Shown here: piece by piece, positions 48,716-58,013 of the stretch
Layout of the letters: every line of letters starts with the position of its first letter
Position numbering within the stretch: the stretch's first letter is position 1
Assembly: GCF_000383575.1 (NCBI RefSeq)
Contig: NZ_KB911579.1
Coordinates: forward strand, 1,935,387 to 1,999,386
Reading direction: 5' to 3'
Origin: Salinispora oceanensis
GTDB taxonomy: Bacteria; Actinomycetota; Actinomycetes; Mycobacteriales; Micromonosporaceae
DNA: 64,000 nt
Program-made: the position numbers and the translations under genes
The notes under the pieces: model-generated
Seen by the model: only the letters and a program-made list of their open reading frames with translations
What the model was told of the DNA's origin: nothing
Database searches by the model: none

Positions 48716-49159
48716 CTAGTCCAAGATCCAAACCCGCATGTCCGAAAACGCCTCGGTGCTGCCGAGCACAGCGATGACAGCAGACACGCAGAGCGCCACG
48801 AAGACACGTGAATGCCTTGTTGAGTCCGCTCGCACTCGCCGACTCACCGCATAGCCGAGCAGAACCAAGGAGCCAAGCACAACCCCGGTGAAGGGACTCA
48901 TCACTGCCGCAGCCGTGCCGAGCCCGTGCAGAACCCTCGCAAGCAGGTTGCCGAGACCCGCCCCTAAATCCTTCGGATCATTGCCCTCGCCGGTTACGAA
49001 ATCGTGGCTCCCCAGCGCAAGTCGAGCGAAGCCATAAAGGAGGAGTACGGAAAGGTAGCTAATCCCGAATGCCAACTGAAGCCAGGTCGCACCCCGCACC
49101 ACCAAGGACCACGGGCGGGGAAATTCGTCCGCGTCAGCGACATTGACCGAACTACTCAT
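48716..49159 (-). CDS. Integral membrane protein, function unknown
   Basis: A 147-residue protein with about three membrane spans (near residues 23-45, 80-105 and 120-140) and a short polar N-terminus. ATG 49159 has GGAGG nine bases upstream. No domain recognised; convergent with the small membrane protein gene at 48345. Confidence 0.65.
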   Translation of the reverse strand: MSSSVNVADADEFPRPWSLVVRGATWLQLAFGISYLSVLLLYGFARLALGSHDFVTGEGNDPKDLGAGLGNLLARVLHGLGTAAAVMSPFTGVVLGSLVLLGYAVSRRVRADSTRHSRVFVALCVSAVIAVLGSTEAFSDMRVWILD

Positions 49160-49353
49160 CCCTAAATACCTCCGGCCGATGGATAGTTCTGAGCGACAGT
49201 ACGTCCCACTGCTCAGAACATCAAGCAAGCCTGACATTCGCGCTAGGAGCGGAAGAGGCCGGCGTACGGATCGCTGTCGTGCCAGGGGTAGTCGTGCCGC
49301 CGGAATGCGGCGGCGACCAGCCTCGGGGTGGCGGGGAGCTGCTGGCCGCCCGA

Positions 49354-50178
49354 TCAGCGCGGCGTCTTGTCTATGGGGAACTGTACTTCGGTGAGCAGCT
49401 CAGCGGGACTGACCGTTCGCGGGTCGTTGAGGTAGACCTCGCGCGGTGGGCCCGCTGGATGAATACCCTCCTGCTCGATCCACCCGGTGACGACGTGATA
49501 AGCGGGGCTGATCTCCTGGTATGGCCCTCGGTGGACGGTGGTGGCGACCGGGCCGCCGGGGAGCTCACGGTAGCGGACCGGGTCGCCGGATAGGACGGTG
49601 CCGGCCGGGACCGGGATGCAGATCTCGATGTCGCCGTTGGTCTGTTCGTCGATGACGTCGTGGTAGATGACGAACGGCTTCCCGTTGGACTCGGCGCCGG
49701 CGTTGCCGATGGCGTTGACGACCGTGCCGAAGCCACGGCCCATATCGGCACCGATCGCATTGAGGCTGGTGTGCAGGGTGAGGCTGGCCACCGGAATGGT
49801 GGCGGCTTCCTTCACGATGACGTCGTAGGGCATGACACGTCCTCCTCGATCGATGAGTGCTTGGAGGAAGCGCAGCATCTGCTCCTGCTCGGCGAGCCGG
49901 GCCCGCAACCGCTCCCGATGCGCGACGAGGCGTTTGCCGGTCAGTTCCGGGTCGTCGTCGGCGAGTAGGTCACGGATGTCCGCGATCGGCATGTCGATTG
50001 CGCGTAGCATCCGGATCGCCTCGGCCCGCTCGGCCTGGGCCCGCCGGTAGTAGCGGTAGCCCGAGGACGGGTCGACCCAGGCGGGTGCGAGCAGGCCCTG
50101 CTCGTTGTAGAAGCGCAGGGCCTTGACTGACAGCCGGCTCATCCGGGAGAAACGCCCAATCGGGATCAGGTCGTCCAT
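49354..50178 (-). CDS. MerR-family regulator with GyrI-like effector domain
   Basis: A 274-residue BmrR-type regulator. The N-terminal MerR helix-turn-helix reads PIGRFSRMSRLSVKALRFYNEQGLL (residues ~6-30), followed by a dimer helix rich in Arg/Leu/Gln. The C-terminal GyrI-like barrel (about 120-270) has PAGTVLSGDPVRYRELPGGPVATTVHRGPY and TGWIEQEGIHPAGPPREVYLND, the pocket that binds hydrophobic cations in BmrR. Target genes are not obvious here. Confidence 0.92.
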   Translation of the reverse strand: MDDLIPIGRFSRMSRLSVKALRFYNEQGLLAPAWVDPSSGYRYYRRAQAERAEAIRMLRAIDMPIADIRDLLADDDPELTGKRLVAHRERLRARLAEQEQMLRFLQALIDRGGRVMPYDVIVKEAATIPVASLTLHTSLNAIGADMGRGFGTVVNAIGNAGAESNGKPFVIYHDVIDEQTNGDIEICIPVPAGTVLSGDPVRYRELPGGPVATTVHRGPYQEISPAYHVVTGWIEQEGIHPAGPPREVYLNDPRTVSPAELLTEVQFPIDKTPR

Positions 50179-50458
50179 GCTCGGTTCCTCCGTTCCGCAC
50201 CGATGCTGGAGTCTCCCCTGGCGGGAGAGTCAAGCCTGGGACGGCGGTTCGGCGGGTCGCGGGCCAATTCCAGAACGGCCCGGCTGTACAGACGTCAACG
50301 GTCGGCCCGATCCGCTGCGACGGGACCTGGCGCAGGAGTTGGTCGACGTTGGCCAGGAGCCGCCCGCACTGGGCGCGGACCGAACATCAGGCCCGGCGCC
50401 GTTCTAGGCCCCGGCGGAAGCCCATACGCAATTATTTCGTAATCTGGCCGTTGAAGGG

Positions 50459-50797
50459 TCAGTCGTTGAGTCCGTTGCATCGCGCTTTCCACAGCTCTCG
50501 CCGTGCCTGTTTGGTGTTGAGGCGCTTCAGTCCAATGACAGCCCAAGACCGGAATGACTCGTCGTCGCTGTATAGTTGTTCGGTGAGTAATGGCAGCGCT
50601 TGGGATGAGCGGGCTTCGCCGATGAGTTCGAGCAGCCAGCAGCGCAAGCCGTGGCCGTTTCGTTCCTGAGCGAACTCAGCGATGAGTTCGTCAAGGTGGT
50701 CGGCGGCGTGAGGAAGTAGGAGGCCGAAGCCGTCTTCCATGGCTTGTGGATCATGACGGCGCATGAGCCACATGGCCCGCTCGAACCGCTTAGTCAT
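50459..50797 (-). CDS. Small HEAT-like repeat protein
   Basis: A 112-residue, all-helical protein. Pairs of helices such as LRCWLLELIGEARSSQALPLLTEQL and SFRSWAVIGLKRL follow the HEAT-repeat pattern (helix, turn, Asp/Arg, helix). Probably a protein-binding adaptor; partner unknown. Confidence 0.7.
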   Translation of the reverse strand: MTKRFERAMWLMRRHDPQAMEDGFGLLLPHAADHLDELIAEFAQERNGHGLRCWLLELIGEARSSQALPLLTEQLYSDDESFRSWAVIGLKRLNTKQARRELWKARCNGLND

Positions 50798-50918
50798 GGC
50801 GGTGAGGCTAGCTGACCAGTGGCATGCGGCAACCCCGAGCGAGACTGATTCGATTTTCCTAGCCTCGCCCCTAGCCGGCGTGCTCGCTGGCCAGGGGGCG
50901 TTTTGCTGCCCATCGACG

Positions 50919-51005
50919 CGGAGGGTGTGGGATTCGAACCCACGAAGACATCACTGCCTTACCGGTTTTCAAGACCAGCGCCATCGGCCACTAGGCGAAC
51001 CCTCC
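50919..51005 (-). tRNA. tRNA-Ser (TGA)
   Basis: An 87-base class II tRNA: acceptor GGAGGGT/ACCCTCC, anticodon loop CTTGAAA with anticodon TGA, a long variable arm and T loop TTCGAAT. CCA is not encoded. Confidence 0.95.
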
Positions 51006-51153
51006 CGGCGTACCACCCCGTGGGCGGCTACCGTGCCCTAGTCTGCCACGGCGACCCGGCCGACGGGCAGGCGCGCCCACCGACACGCCGTCCACAGTGG
51101 GTATGAACGGTATGGGCTCCCGGGTGGGTACCGGCGTCGGGTAGACAGGGACC

Positions 51154-52131
51154 ATGCAGGCGATCACGATCCAGGAGTTCGGCGGGCCCGAGATGTTGGT
51201 CTGGTCCGAGGTGCCCGATCCGGTGCCCGGCCCCGGCGAGGTGATCGTTGACGTACGGGCCAGCGCGGTCAACCGGGCCGATGTGCTGCAACGGCAGGGC
51301 CACTACCCGCCGCCCCCAGGTGCGCCCCCGTACCCGGGTCTGGAGTGCTCCGGGGTGATCAGCGCGGTCGCCGACGACGTCTCCGGTTGGGCGGTGGGTG
51401 AGCCGGTCTGTGCACTGCTGGCCGGCGGCGGGTACGCGGAGCGGGTGGCGGTCCCGACCGGTCAGCTGCTGCCGGTGCCCGACGGCATGGACCTGGTGGA
51501 GGCGGCGGCGCTACCGGAGGTGGCCTGCACGGTCTGGTCGAACGTCGTGCAGCGGGCGAAGCTGGCCGCCGGGGAGACGCTGCTGGTGCACGGCGGCGGC
51601 AGTGGGGTCGGCACGTTCGCGATCCAGCTCGGCGCAGCCCTCGGGGCGACGGTGCTGGTGACCGCGCGGTTGGCCAAGCACGACCGGCTGCGGGCCCTCG
51701 GCGCCGCCCACCCGATCGACTATCGGGAGCAGGACTTCGCCGCGGAGGTTCGCCAGCTCACCGGTGGCCGGGGCGCGGACGTGATCCTCGACATCATGGG
51801 CGCGGCCTACCTGAGGCAGAACGTGGCCGCGCTCGCCACCGGCGGCCGGCTGATGGTGATCGGCCTGCAGGGCGGCCGGAAGGGGGAGCTGGATCTCGGT
51901 GCGCTGCTGGTGAAACGGGCGACGGTGACCGCGACCGCCCTGCGTTCCCTCCCGCTGGGCCAGAAGGCGGAGATCGTCAAGGGGGTACGCGAGCAGGTGT
52001 GGCCGCTGATCGTGGCCGGCCAGGTCCACCCGGTCGTGGACCGCCGCCTGCCGATTACCGACGTGGCCGAGGCCCACCGCCTCGTCGAGTCGAACGAGCA
52101 CCTCGGCAAGGTGTTGTTGACCGTCGGCTAG
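51154..52131 (+). CDS. NAD(P)H-quinone oxidoreductase, zinc-independent MDR family
   Basis: A 325-residue medium-chain dehydrogenase/reductase. Start MQAITIQEFGGPEMLVWSEV and AVNRADVLQRQGHYPPP are typical of the PIG3/QOR group; there are no zinc-ligand cysteines. The NADPH fold is LLVHGGGSGVGTFAIQLG near residue 142. It reduces quinones by one electron and helps against oxidative stress. Encoded next to a convergent SoxR gene. Confidence 0.92.
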   Translation: MQAITIQEFGGPEMLVWSEVPDPVPGPGEVIVDVRASAVNRADVLQRQGHYPPPPGAPPYPGLECSGVISAVADDVSGWAVGEPVCALLAGGGYAERVAVPTGQLLPVPDGMDLVEAAALPEVACTVWSNVVQRAKLAAGETLLVHGGGSGVGTFAIQLGAALGATVLVTARLAKHDRLRALGAAHPIDYREQDFAAEVRQLTGGRGADVILDIMGAAYLRQNVAALATGGRLMVIGLQGGRKGELDLGALLVKRATVTATALRSLPLGQKAEIVKGVREQVWPLIVAGQVHPVVDRRLPITDVAEAHRLVESNEHLGKVLLTVG

Positions 52132-52162
52132 CGCGGCATCGCCGGGCCGGAACCCGGGTCGG

Positions 52163-52600
52163 CTAGCGCGGCATCGCCAGGCGTGCACCGGGCCCTTCGT
52201 CGGCGACCTGGTCGCCCGGGTTGCTGAGAATGCAGCGCCGCAGCGACAGGCACCCACAGCCGATGCACCCGTCGAGGTCGTCCCGGAGCCGGGTCAGGAG
52301 CGTGATCTTCTCGTCCAGCCGGTTCCGCCACAGTTGGGAGAGCTGGGTCCAGTCCTCCGGGGTCGGGGTCCGGGCAGCCGGCAGGGATTCGAGCGCCTCG
52401 CGGATCTCCTCCAGCGAGATGCCGACCTGTTGGGAGATCCGGATGAACGCCACTCGGCGCAGTTCACCGCGCGCGTACCGGCGTTGGTTGCCGCCGGTGC
52501 GGTCGGCGCGGAGCAGCCCCATCCGCTCGTAGTAGCGCAGCGCGGACGACGCCACCCCGCTGCGTGCGGAGAGCTGGCCGATGGTCAATGACTCCTGCAT
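52163..52600 (-). CDS. soxR: Redox-sensitive transcriptional activator SoxR
   Basis: A 145-residue MerR-family regulator with a [2Fe-2S] cluster. Helix-turn-helix TIGQLSARSGVASSALRYYERMGLL; cluster ligands Cys112, Cys115, Cys117 and Cys123 in C-x2-C-x-C-x5-C. It responds to redox-active metabolites. ATG 52600 has AAGGTG upstream. The gene is divergent from a split transketolase, with a SoxR-box-like dyad between, and convergent with the quinone oxidoreductase. Confidence 0.94.
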   Translation of the reverse strand: MQESLTIGQLSARSGVASSALRYYERMGLLRADRTGGNQRRYARGELRRVAFIRISQQVGISLEEIREALESLPAARTPTPEDWTQLSQLWRNRLDEKITLLTRLRDDLDGCIGCGCLSLRRCILSNPGDQVADEGPGARLAMPR

Positions 52601-52608
52601 CACGTCAC

Positions 52609-52631
52609 CTTGAGCTAAAGTTGGCTTCAAG
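52609..52631. promoter_or_regulatory. SoxR-box-like dyad in the soxR-transketolase gap
   Basis: CTTGAGC (52609-52615) and GCTTCAAG (52624-52631) form a near-perfect inverted repeat typical of long-spacer MerR/SoxR promoters. Its position suits control of both divergent genes. Confidence 0.6.
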
Positions 52632-52646
52632 TTGCAGGCTAGCCGC

Positions 52647-53375
52647 ATGACAGCCACTACGACCACCGCGGCGATCGCCGAGGCCGCCGCGCCGCTCGAC
52701 GGCCGACCGCCGGTCGCTCCCTTGCTGGAACGAGTCCGCGCCGGCCGGGAGTTCGGCACGAACGTCTACTCCACCATCGACGTGCTCCAGGTGCTCTACC
52801 ACCGCGTCCTGCGGGTCCACCCGACGGCCGTTGACGACCCGGACCGGGACCGGTTCCTGCTCTCCAAGGGGCACGCGGTCGCCGGCTACTACGCGGTGCT
52901 CGCCGCCGCGCAGTTCTTTCCCGCCGACTGGCTCGACGACCAGGGTGGGCCGGCGAGCCGGCTCGGCGACCACCCCGACCGGCTGCTCGTGCCCGGCGTG
53001 GAGATCGGCTCCGGCTCGCTCGGCCACGGCCTCGGCCTCGGCGTCGGAACCGCACTCGGGCTACGCGCCCAGGGCCGGCTCGAACCCCGGGTGTACGTGC
53101 TGCTCGGCGACGCCGAACTGGACGAGGGTTCCAACCATGAGGCGATCACCTACGCCGGGACGACCGGCCTGGCCAACCTCACCGCGATCGTGATCGACAA
53201 CTCCTCCGCCACCCACGGCTGGCCAGGCGGACCGGCAGCCCGGTTCACCGTGGACGGCTGGACCGCGGCGACCGTTGACGGACGCGACCACGACGCCCTG
53301 CACACCGCCCTGACCGGGCATGACGGCAACCGGCCCCACGTCGTCGTGGCGGTCGTCGAGCCCAAGGAGGGCTAG
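52647..53375 (+). CDS. Transketolase, N-terminal (thiamine diphosphate) subunit
   Basis: A 242-residue subunit. TPP/Mg motif GDAELDEGSNHEAITYAG with the later N of IDNSS; SKGHAVAGYY and GSLGHGLGLGVG are characteristic. It forms the cofactor half of a split transketolase with the next gene. ATG 52647 follows the SoxR-type dyad by 15 bases. Moves two-carbon units between sugar phosphates, or acts on related keto-acids. Confidence 0.9.
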   Translation: MTATTTTAAIAEAAAPLDGRPPVAPLLERVRAGREFGTNVYSTIDVLQVLYHRVLRVHPTAVDDPDRDRFLLSKGHAVAGYYAVLAAAQFFPADWLDDQGGPASRLGDHPDRLLVPGVEIGSGSLGHGLGLGVGTALGLRAQGRLEPRVYVLLGDAELDEGSNHEAITYAGTTGLANLTAIVIDNSSATHGWPGGPAARFTVDGWTAATVDGRDHDALHTALTGHDGNRPHVVVAVVEPKEG

Positions 53376-54265
53376 TGCGCGACACCTTCGTCGACACCAC
53401 CACCGCGCTGCTCGCCGACGACCCGCGTACCGCGCTGGTGCTGGCCGACATCTCCGCCGGCCTCTTCGCCCCGGCGGCGGGCCGGCACCCGGACCGGGTG
53501 CTGAACGTCGGAATCCGGGAACAGTTGATGGTCGGGGTGGCCGGCGGGCTGGCGTTGACCGGTCTGCGGCCGATCGTGCACACCTACGCGCCGTTCCTGG
53601 TCGAGCGGGCGTACGAGCAGCTCAAGCTCGACCTGGACCACCAGGACGCGAGCGCGGTGCTGGTCAGCGTGGGCGCCTCGTACGACCGGCCGGAGGCGGG
53701 CCGGACCCACCTGTCGCCGGCGGATGTCTCGCTGATCGACACCCTGCACGGCTGGACGGTGCACGTGCCCGGCCACCCCGGTGAGGTGGCGCCGCTGCTG
53801 CGGACGGCGGTAGCGGCGGAGACCTCGGCGTATCTGCGGCTGTCGGTGCTGAGCAACGACCGGCCGCTGGGCATCGACGGTGCGTTACAGGTGGTGCGGG
53901 ACGCCGGGCCAGGAGCACCCCTGGTGGTGGCCGTCGGACCGACCCTGGACGCGGCCACCGCGGCGCTGGCCGACCTGCCCGTCACGGTGGCGTACACCAA
54001 CCGACCGCGGCCGTTCGATATTGCCGGGCTCCGCGATCGGGGCGGGGCCGACGTGATCCTGGTCGAGCCCTACCTCGCCGGGACCTCCAGCCGGGTGGTC
54101 TCGGCGGCGCTGGCGGACCGTCCGCACCGGCTGCTGGCACTCGGCGTCGGGCGCAAAGAACTCCGGCGATACGGGTCGGCCGACGACCACGCCCACTGGC
54201 ACGGCCTGGACGCATCGGGGCTGCGGCGCTCAGTCGTGGACTTCGTCTCCCCGGCGCTGCACTGA
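53375..54265 (+). CDS. Transketolase, C-terminal (pyrimidine-binding) subunit
   Basis: A 296-residue subunit with the pyrimidine-binding region NVGIREQLMVGVAGGLALTG and the transketolase C-terminal domain. GTG 53375 shares a base with the upstream stop (TAGTG), and the Shine-Dalgarno AAGGAGG lies within the end of the previous gene, so the two are strictly coupled. The TPP Glu is in GIREQ. Confidence 0.9.
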   Translation: MRDTFVDTTTALLADDPRTALVLADISAGLFAPAAGRHPDRVLNVGIREQLMVGVAGGLALTGLRPIVHTYAPFLVERAYEQLKLDLDHQDASAVLVSVGASYDRPEAGRTHLSPADVSLIDTLHGWTVHVPGHPGEVAPLLRTAVAAETSAYLRLSVLSNDRPLGIDGALQVVRDAGPGAPLVVAVGPTLDAATAALADLPVTVAYTNRPRPFDIAGLRDRGGADVILVEPYLAGTSSRVVSAALADRPHRLLALGVGRKELRRYGSADDHAHWHGLDASGLRRSVVDFVSPALH

Positions 54266-54355
54266 CCTCCCCGGCACTGCACTGGCCTTCCGGCGCAGCG
54301 GTCAACGGGGGCGCTCGGCGGGCTGCGGGGCCTGGCGGAGGGTGGTCCCGGAGGA

Positions 54356-55063
54356 TCAGCGGGGGGCGGTGTCCGAAGGGCGCCGTCGGGCCCGCTCCCG
54401 GCCGAGAATCCAGACCGCCTCGACCCCGTCCTTCCAGGTGATCTTCTTGCCCTCCTCGCGGCCACGGGCCCGATAGCTGATCGGCACCTCGTACGGCCGG
54501 ATCCGACGGCGCAGCAGCTTGCCGGTCACCTCCGCCTCCATACCGAAGCCGCGAGAGTGAATGTCCAGGGAGCGGTACAACTCGATCGGCATCAGCTTGA
54601 AGCAGGTCTCCAGGTCGCCGATGTAAGAGTTGAACAGCACGTTGGCCACCATCGTGACGCCCCGGTTGCCCATCACATACCAGAAGCTGTAGGCGCTGTG
54701 GCTGCCGAAGGTGCGATTACCGTAGACGACGGTGGCCCGCCCATCGAGGACCGGCGCGAGCAGCTTGGCGATGTCCTGCGGGTCGTACTCCAGGTCGGCG
54801 TCGAGGATCACCATGTACTCACCCTCGGCGTTGTCGACCGCCGTCCGGATGGCCGCGCCCTTACCCGAGTTACGCGGATGGGTGATCACGCGGACCCGGG
54901 CGTCATCGGCCCGGTCCAGGATCTCGCCGGTGCCGTCCCGACTCCCGTCGTCCACCACGACGAGCTCGATCTCGCACGGATAGTCCACCGCGAGAGCCTG
55001 CTTCAAGGCGTCCGCGATGCGTTCTTCCTCGTTGTAGACCGGCATGAGGATCGAGAGCTTCAC
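54356..55063 (-). CDS. GT2-family glycosyltransferase (dolichyl-phosphate-sugar synthase-like)
   Basis: A 235-residue GT-A fold enzyme without membrane spans at the C-terminus. KLSILMPVYNEEERI start, VVDDGSRDGT for nucleotide binding, the metal-binding VILDADLEYDP, and GFGMEAEVTGKLL. It probably transfers a sugar to a polyprenyl-phosphate carrier. GTG 55063 has a purine-rich Shine-Dalgarno (GGGGGA) seven bases upstream; ATG 55090 would extend by nine residues. Confidence 0.88.
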   Translation of the reverse strand: MKLSILMPVYNEEERIADALKQALAVDYPCEIELVVVDDGSRDGTGEILDRADDARVRVITHPRNSGKGAAIRTAVDNAEGEYMVILDADLEYDPQDIAKLLAPVLDGRATVVYGNRTFGSHSAYSFWYVMGNRGVTMVANVLFNSYIGDLETCFKLMPIELYRSLDIHSRGFGMEAEVTGKLLRRRIRPYEVPISYRARGREEGKKITWKDGVEAVWILGRERARRRPSDTAPR

Positions 55064-55180
55064 GGACGTTTCCCCCGGTGGGCGCACCATTGGACGCCAT
55101 AGCGTACCTCGTCCGGCCGTGATCTTGATGTAGCAGCGGCGGTCCGGCGACCATCGTGCCGAACCGCCGCCAGGAGCGAC

Positions 55181-55756
55181 CTACTCGCTCTTGGGCAGCA
55201 CGATCAATCGGGCCTCGCCGTTCTCCCCGTCCTTCGTGCCGGCAACGCCGAGCACCCGGCCAACCTCGACCGCCTCCGGCTGGACCGTCTGGCGGCGCTC
55301 CACCACCCGAAGCTCCGGTGCGAAGGTCCAGGTCAGCTCAAAGCCGTCCGAGGATCGGACGGTCATCTGCTGGTCATCGATCGCGGTTACCTCACCGCGT
55401 TGGACCGCCACCGTCCTCGGACCGTCCTCTTTCGTCTGCACCACGACCTCGCCGTGCATGCTGTTCTTCCGCAGCAGCACCCGGGCCGGCCGCCGCTTGC
55501 GCCACTGTTCCGCCCGTTCCTTCCGGCCCGCCTCCGCGTCGGGGGCCGGTGACTCCGACGCGGCGACGGGCACCAGGTCCATTTCCACCGGATCCAGACC
55601 CAGCGCGGCCAGCGCCTGGCCCTCCACGCCCAACGCCGCGGCGACCTCAACGGCCTGCTCTCCGGCCGGCCCGACCACCTGGGCCGCGCCGCAACCGCTG
55701 AGCCCAAGCGCAACCGCCGCGAACAGCGTGGTGGCGGCGACTCCCCAACGTGCCAT
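55181..55756 (-). CDS. Putative lipoprotein
   Basis: A 191-residue protein with signal MARWGVAATTLFAAVAL and lipobox LSGC, Cys around residue 21. The mature part has a basic stretch (KERAEQWRKRRPARVLLRKN) and beta-strands (GEVVVQTKEDGPRTVAVQRGEVTAID; LTWTFAPELRVVE). The repeated strand pattern resembles a DUF5666-type OB fold, but this is tentative. GAGGGAG lies upstream of ATG 55756. Downstream of the sensor kinase gene, perhaps in its regulon. Confidence 0.75.
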   Translation of the reverse strand: MARWGVAATTLFAAVALGLSGCGAAQVVGPAGEQAVEVAAALGVEGQALAALGLDPVEMDLVPVAASESPAPDAEAGRKERAEQWRKRRPARVLLRKNSMHGEVVVQTKEDGPRTVAVQRGEVTAIDDQQMTVRSSDGFELTWTFAPELRVVERRQTVQPEAVEVGRVLGVAGTKDGENGEARLIVLPKSE

Positions 55757-55816
55757 GACTCTCCCTCTCATCCCTGTGGTGGGAGTCCAGCCTGGTCGAC
55801 CTGGGCGAGCAGGGCG

Positions 55817-57265
55817 TCAGGCCGAGGTTCGGGTCTGGTAAGGATCCGGCGGCAGCGAGACGACGAACGCGGCCCCGCCCTCGGCCGCATGACCCGCGCT
55901 GATCTCCCCACCGAGCCGCCGGACCAGGCCCGCGGCGAGGGCCAGGCCCAGCCCACTACCGACCTTGCGCACCCCCCGGTACCGCTGGTGCAGCGCGCCC
56001 CGCTGGAAGACCACCGCCAGGTCGTCGTCGGTCAGGCCGGGGCCGCCGTCCCGAACCTCGATCACCCCGCCGGCGGCCGCGTCCGCGCCGGCCCACCGGG
56101 TCGCCAGCACCACCGGCGCCCCCGGCGGCACCACCCGCAACGCGTTCTCCAGCAGCCCATCCACCACCTGCCGAATCCGCCCCGGATCGGTGTGCACCGG
56201 CACCGTCGGATCCGGCGCCTCGACCTGGAACACCACCGAGACGGCCGCGCACCGCGCCGCCCACGTCCGCTCCGCCTCCGCGGCCAGCCGAACCAGGTCG
56301 ACCCGTACCGGCTCCAGCGGGAAGTCCACGGCCTCTAGCCGGGCCAGGGCCAGCAGGTCGCGTACCAGCCGGTCCAGGTGCTCCGCCTCGACCAGCACCG
56401 TGCGCCCGGTTCCGGCCACCTCCGCCGGGTCGATCACCCCGTCCGCCAACGCCTCCGCGTACCCGCGGATGGCGGTCAGCGGGGTCCGCAGCTCATGCGA
56501 GACGGAGAGCAGGAACTCCCGCTGCCGCCCCTCGCTGGTGGTGAGCGCGGCGGCCAGGCCGTTGAGGGCCTCCGCCAGGTCCGCCACCTCGTGCGGGGGC
56601 TCCACCGGGACGCGGACCGCGCGCTCGCCCGCCCGCAGCCGCGCGGCAGCGTCCGCCGCCCGTCGGATCGGCCGGGCCAGGCGACGGGCGAGCAGCAGGC
56701 CGGCGACCACCCCGGCCGCCAGCCCGGCCAGCAGGGGCAGCCAGAGGCTCTGGGCGACCTGCCGCCACATGCCGCCGAGCGAGCCGGCCCGCGCGAGCAC
56801 CACCCCGTCGCCACCGGGCAACGCTCGCCCCTGCACCAGCGCCGGTCGTCCGGCGACCAGACGCCGGTCGGCGACGTGCCGCCCCTCGGCGATCCGCTCC
56901 ACCACCTGGGCCGGCAGTCCCGGCCGGTCCACCACCCCGTTTCGCACCAGGTACGCCTCGATGCCCTGCGCCCGCAGTTGGCGCAGCAACCGGTCCTCAT
57001 CCACGGTGCGCGGGGTGTCCAACCGACTGCGTAACGCCTCGGCGGCGAGTCGGGACTGGGCGGCCAGCGCCTGCTGCTCGCGGTGTTCCACTCCGCGGAC
57101 CGCGAGCGGCACCGCGACAATCGCGGTAACCAGGACCGAGACCAGGGCGACCGCGCAGGTGACCAGCACCGCCCGGACGGTCAGGGTCGGCCCGCGGCGG
57201 GTGCGGGTGGGCCGTCGGGCGCCGGCCGTCGCCCCGTTCAACGGGTCGATCCGATGCTCACGCAT
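55817..57265 (-). CDS. Two-component sensor histidine kinase
   Basis: A 482-residue membrane kinase. Two membrane spans (about residues 29-55 and 170-195) flank an extracellular sensor; HAMP follows. The H-box is SVSHELRTPL with His257; the N-box is LLENALR, and GSGLGLALAAGLV is the G2 box. Overlaps the response-regulator stop by eight bases. Signal unknown. Confidence 0.93.
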   Translation of the reverse strand: MREHRIDPLNGATAGARRPTRTRRGPTLTVRAVLVTCAVALVSVLVTAIVAVPLAVRGVEHREQQALAAQSRLAAEALRSRLDTPRTVDEDRLLRQLRAQGIEAYLVRNGVVDRPGLPAQVVERIAEGRHVADRRLVAGRPALVQGRALPGGDGVVLARAGSLGGMWRQVAQSLWLPLLAGLAAGVVAGLLLARRLARPIRRAADAAARLRAGERAVRVPVEPPHEVADLAEALNGLAAALTTSEGRQREFLLSVSHELRTPLTAIRGYAEALADGVIDPAEVAGTGRTVLVEAEHLDRLVRDLLALARLEAVDFPLEPVRVDLVRLAAEAERTWAARCAAVSVVFQVEAPDPTVPVHTDPGRIRQVVDGLLENALRVVPPGAPVVLATRWAGADAAAGGVIEVRDGGPGLTDDDLAVVFQRGALHQRYRGVRKVGSGLGLALAAGLVRRLGGEISAGHAAEGGAAFVVSLPPDPYQTRTSA

Positions 57266-57944
57266 CGACGGCGTACCCGACCCCCCGATGGGTACGGATC
57301 ACACTCGCCAAGCCGAGCTTCGCGCGGACCTGGGCTACGTGCACGTCAACGGTTCGGGTGCCCGCAGGCACCGCGTACCCCCACACCCCGGCGAGCAACT
57401 CCTCCCGGGTGAACACCCGCCCCGGGCGGGCCATCAGGTGGGCAAGCAGGTCAAACTCGGTGGAGGTCAACTGCACCGGGTCCCCCGCGGCGGTCACCGT
57501 ACGGCGGTCAGGGTCCAGCGTGACCGCGCCGACGATCCGCGGCTGGTCCGACGGCGGTCCGGCGACCCGGCGCAGCACCGCCCGCACCCGGGCCACCAGT
57601 TCACGTGGGCTGAACGGCTTGGTTACGTAGTCGTCGGCGCCGAGTTCGAGCCCGACGATGCGGTCCACCTCGTCGTCGCGCGCGGTGAGGAAGATGACCG
57701 GCGTCCAGTCTCCTGACTCGCGTAGCCGGCGACAGAGCTCGGTGCCGGGGAGACCGGGTAGCGCGATGTCGAGAACGCAGGCCACCGGCCGGAGCCGGCG
57801 GGCGGCGGCGAGGCCGGCGTCGCCGTCCCGCTCCAGATGCACGCCGAACCCGTCCCGGGCCAGATAGAGCCGGACCAGATCGGCGATGGCCGGTTCGTCC
57901 TCAACGAGGAGAACGAGCCCGCGATGCGGCGCGTCAACGGTCAC
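57258..57944 (-). CDS. OmpR/PhoB-type response regulator
   Basis: A 228-residue regulator. Receiver domain with acidic pair Glu15-Asp16, phosphoacceptor Asp59 (CVLDIALPG), Thr in FLTARDD and Lys in VTKPF. The winged-helix DNA-binding domain has TSTEFDLLAHLMARPGRVFTREELL and TRTVDVHVAQVRAKL. Encoded just upstream of its kinase. Confidence 0.95.
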   Translation of the reverse strand: MTVDAPHRGLVLLVEDEPAIADLVRLYLARDGFGVHLERDGDAGLAAARRLRPVACVLDIALPGLPGTELCRRLRESGDWTPVIFLTARDDEVDRIVGLELGADDYVTKPFSPRELVARVRAVLRRVAGPPSDQPRIVGAVTLDPDRRTVTAAGDPVQLTSTEFDLLAHLMARPGRVFTREELLAGVWGYAVPAGTRTVDVHVAQVRAKLGLASVIRTHRGVGYAVDA

Positions 57945-58013
57945 CGGCTCATGATGTCCGATCGGGGCGGCGCGACATTGCTCGGGCCGTGTTCGGGTTC
58001 GGTAAGGAAACGG

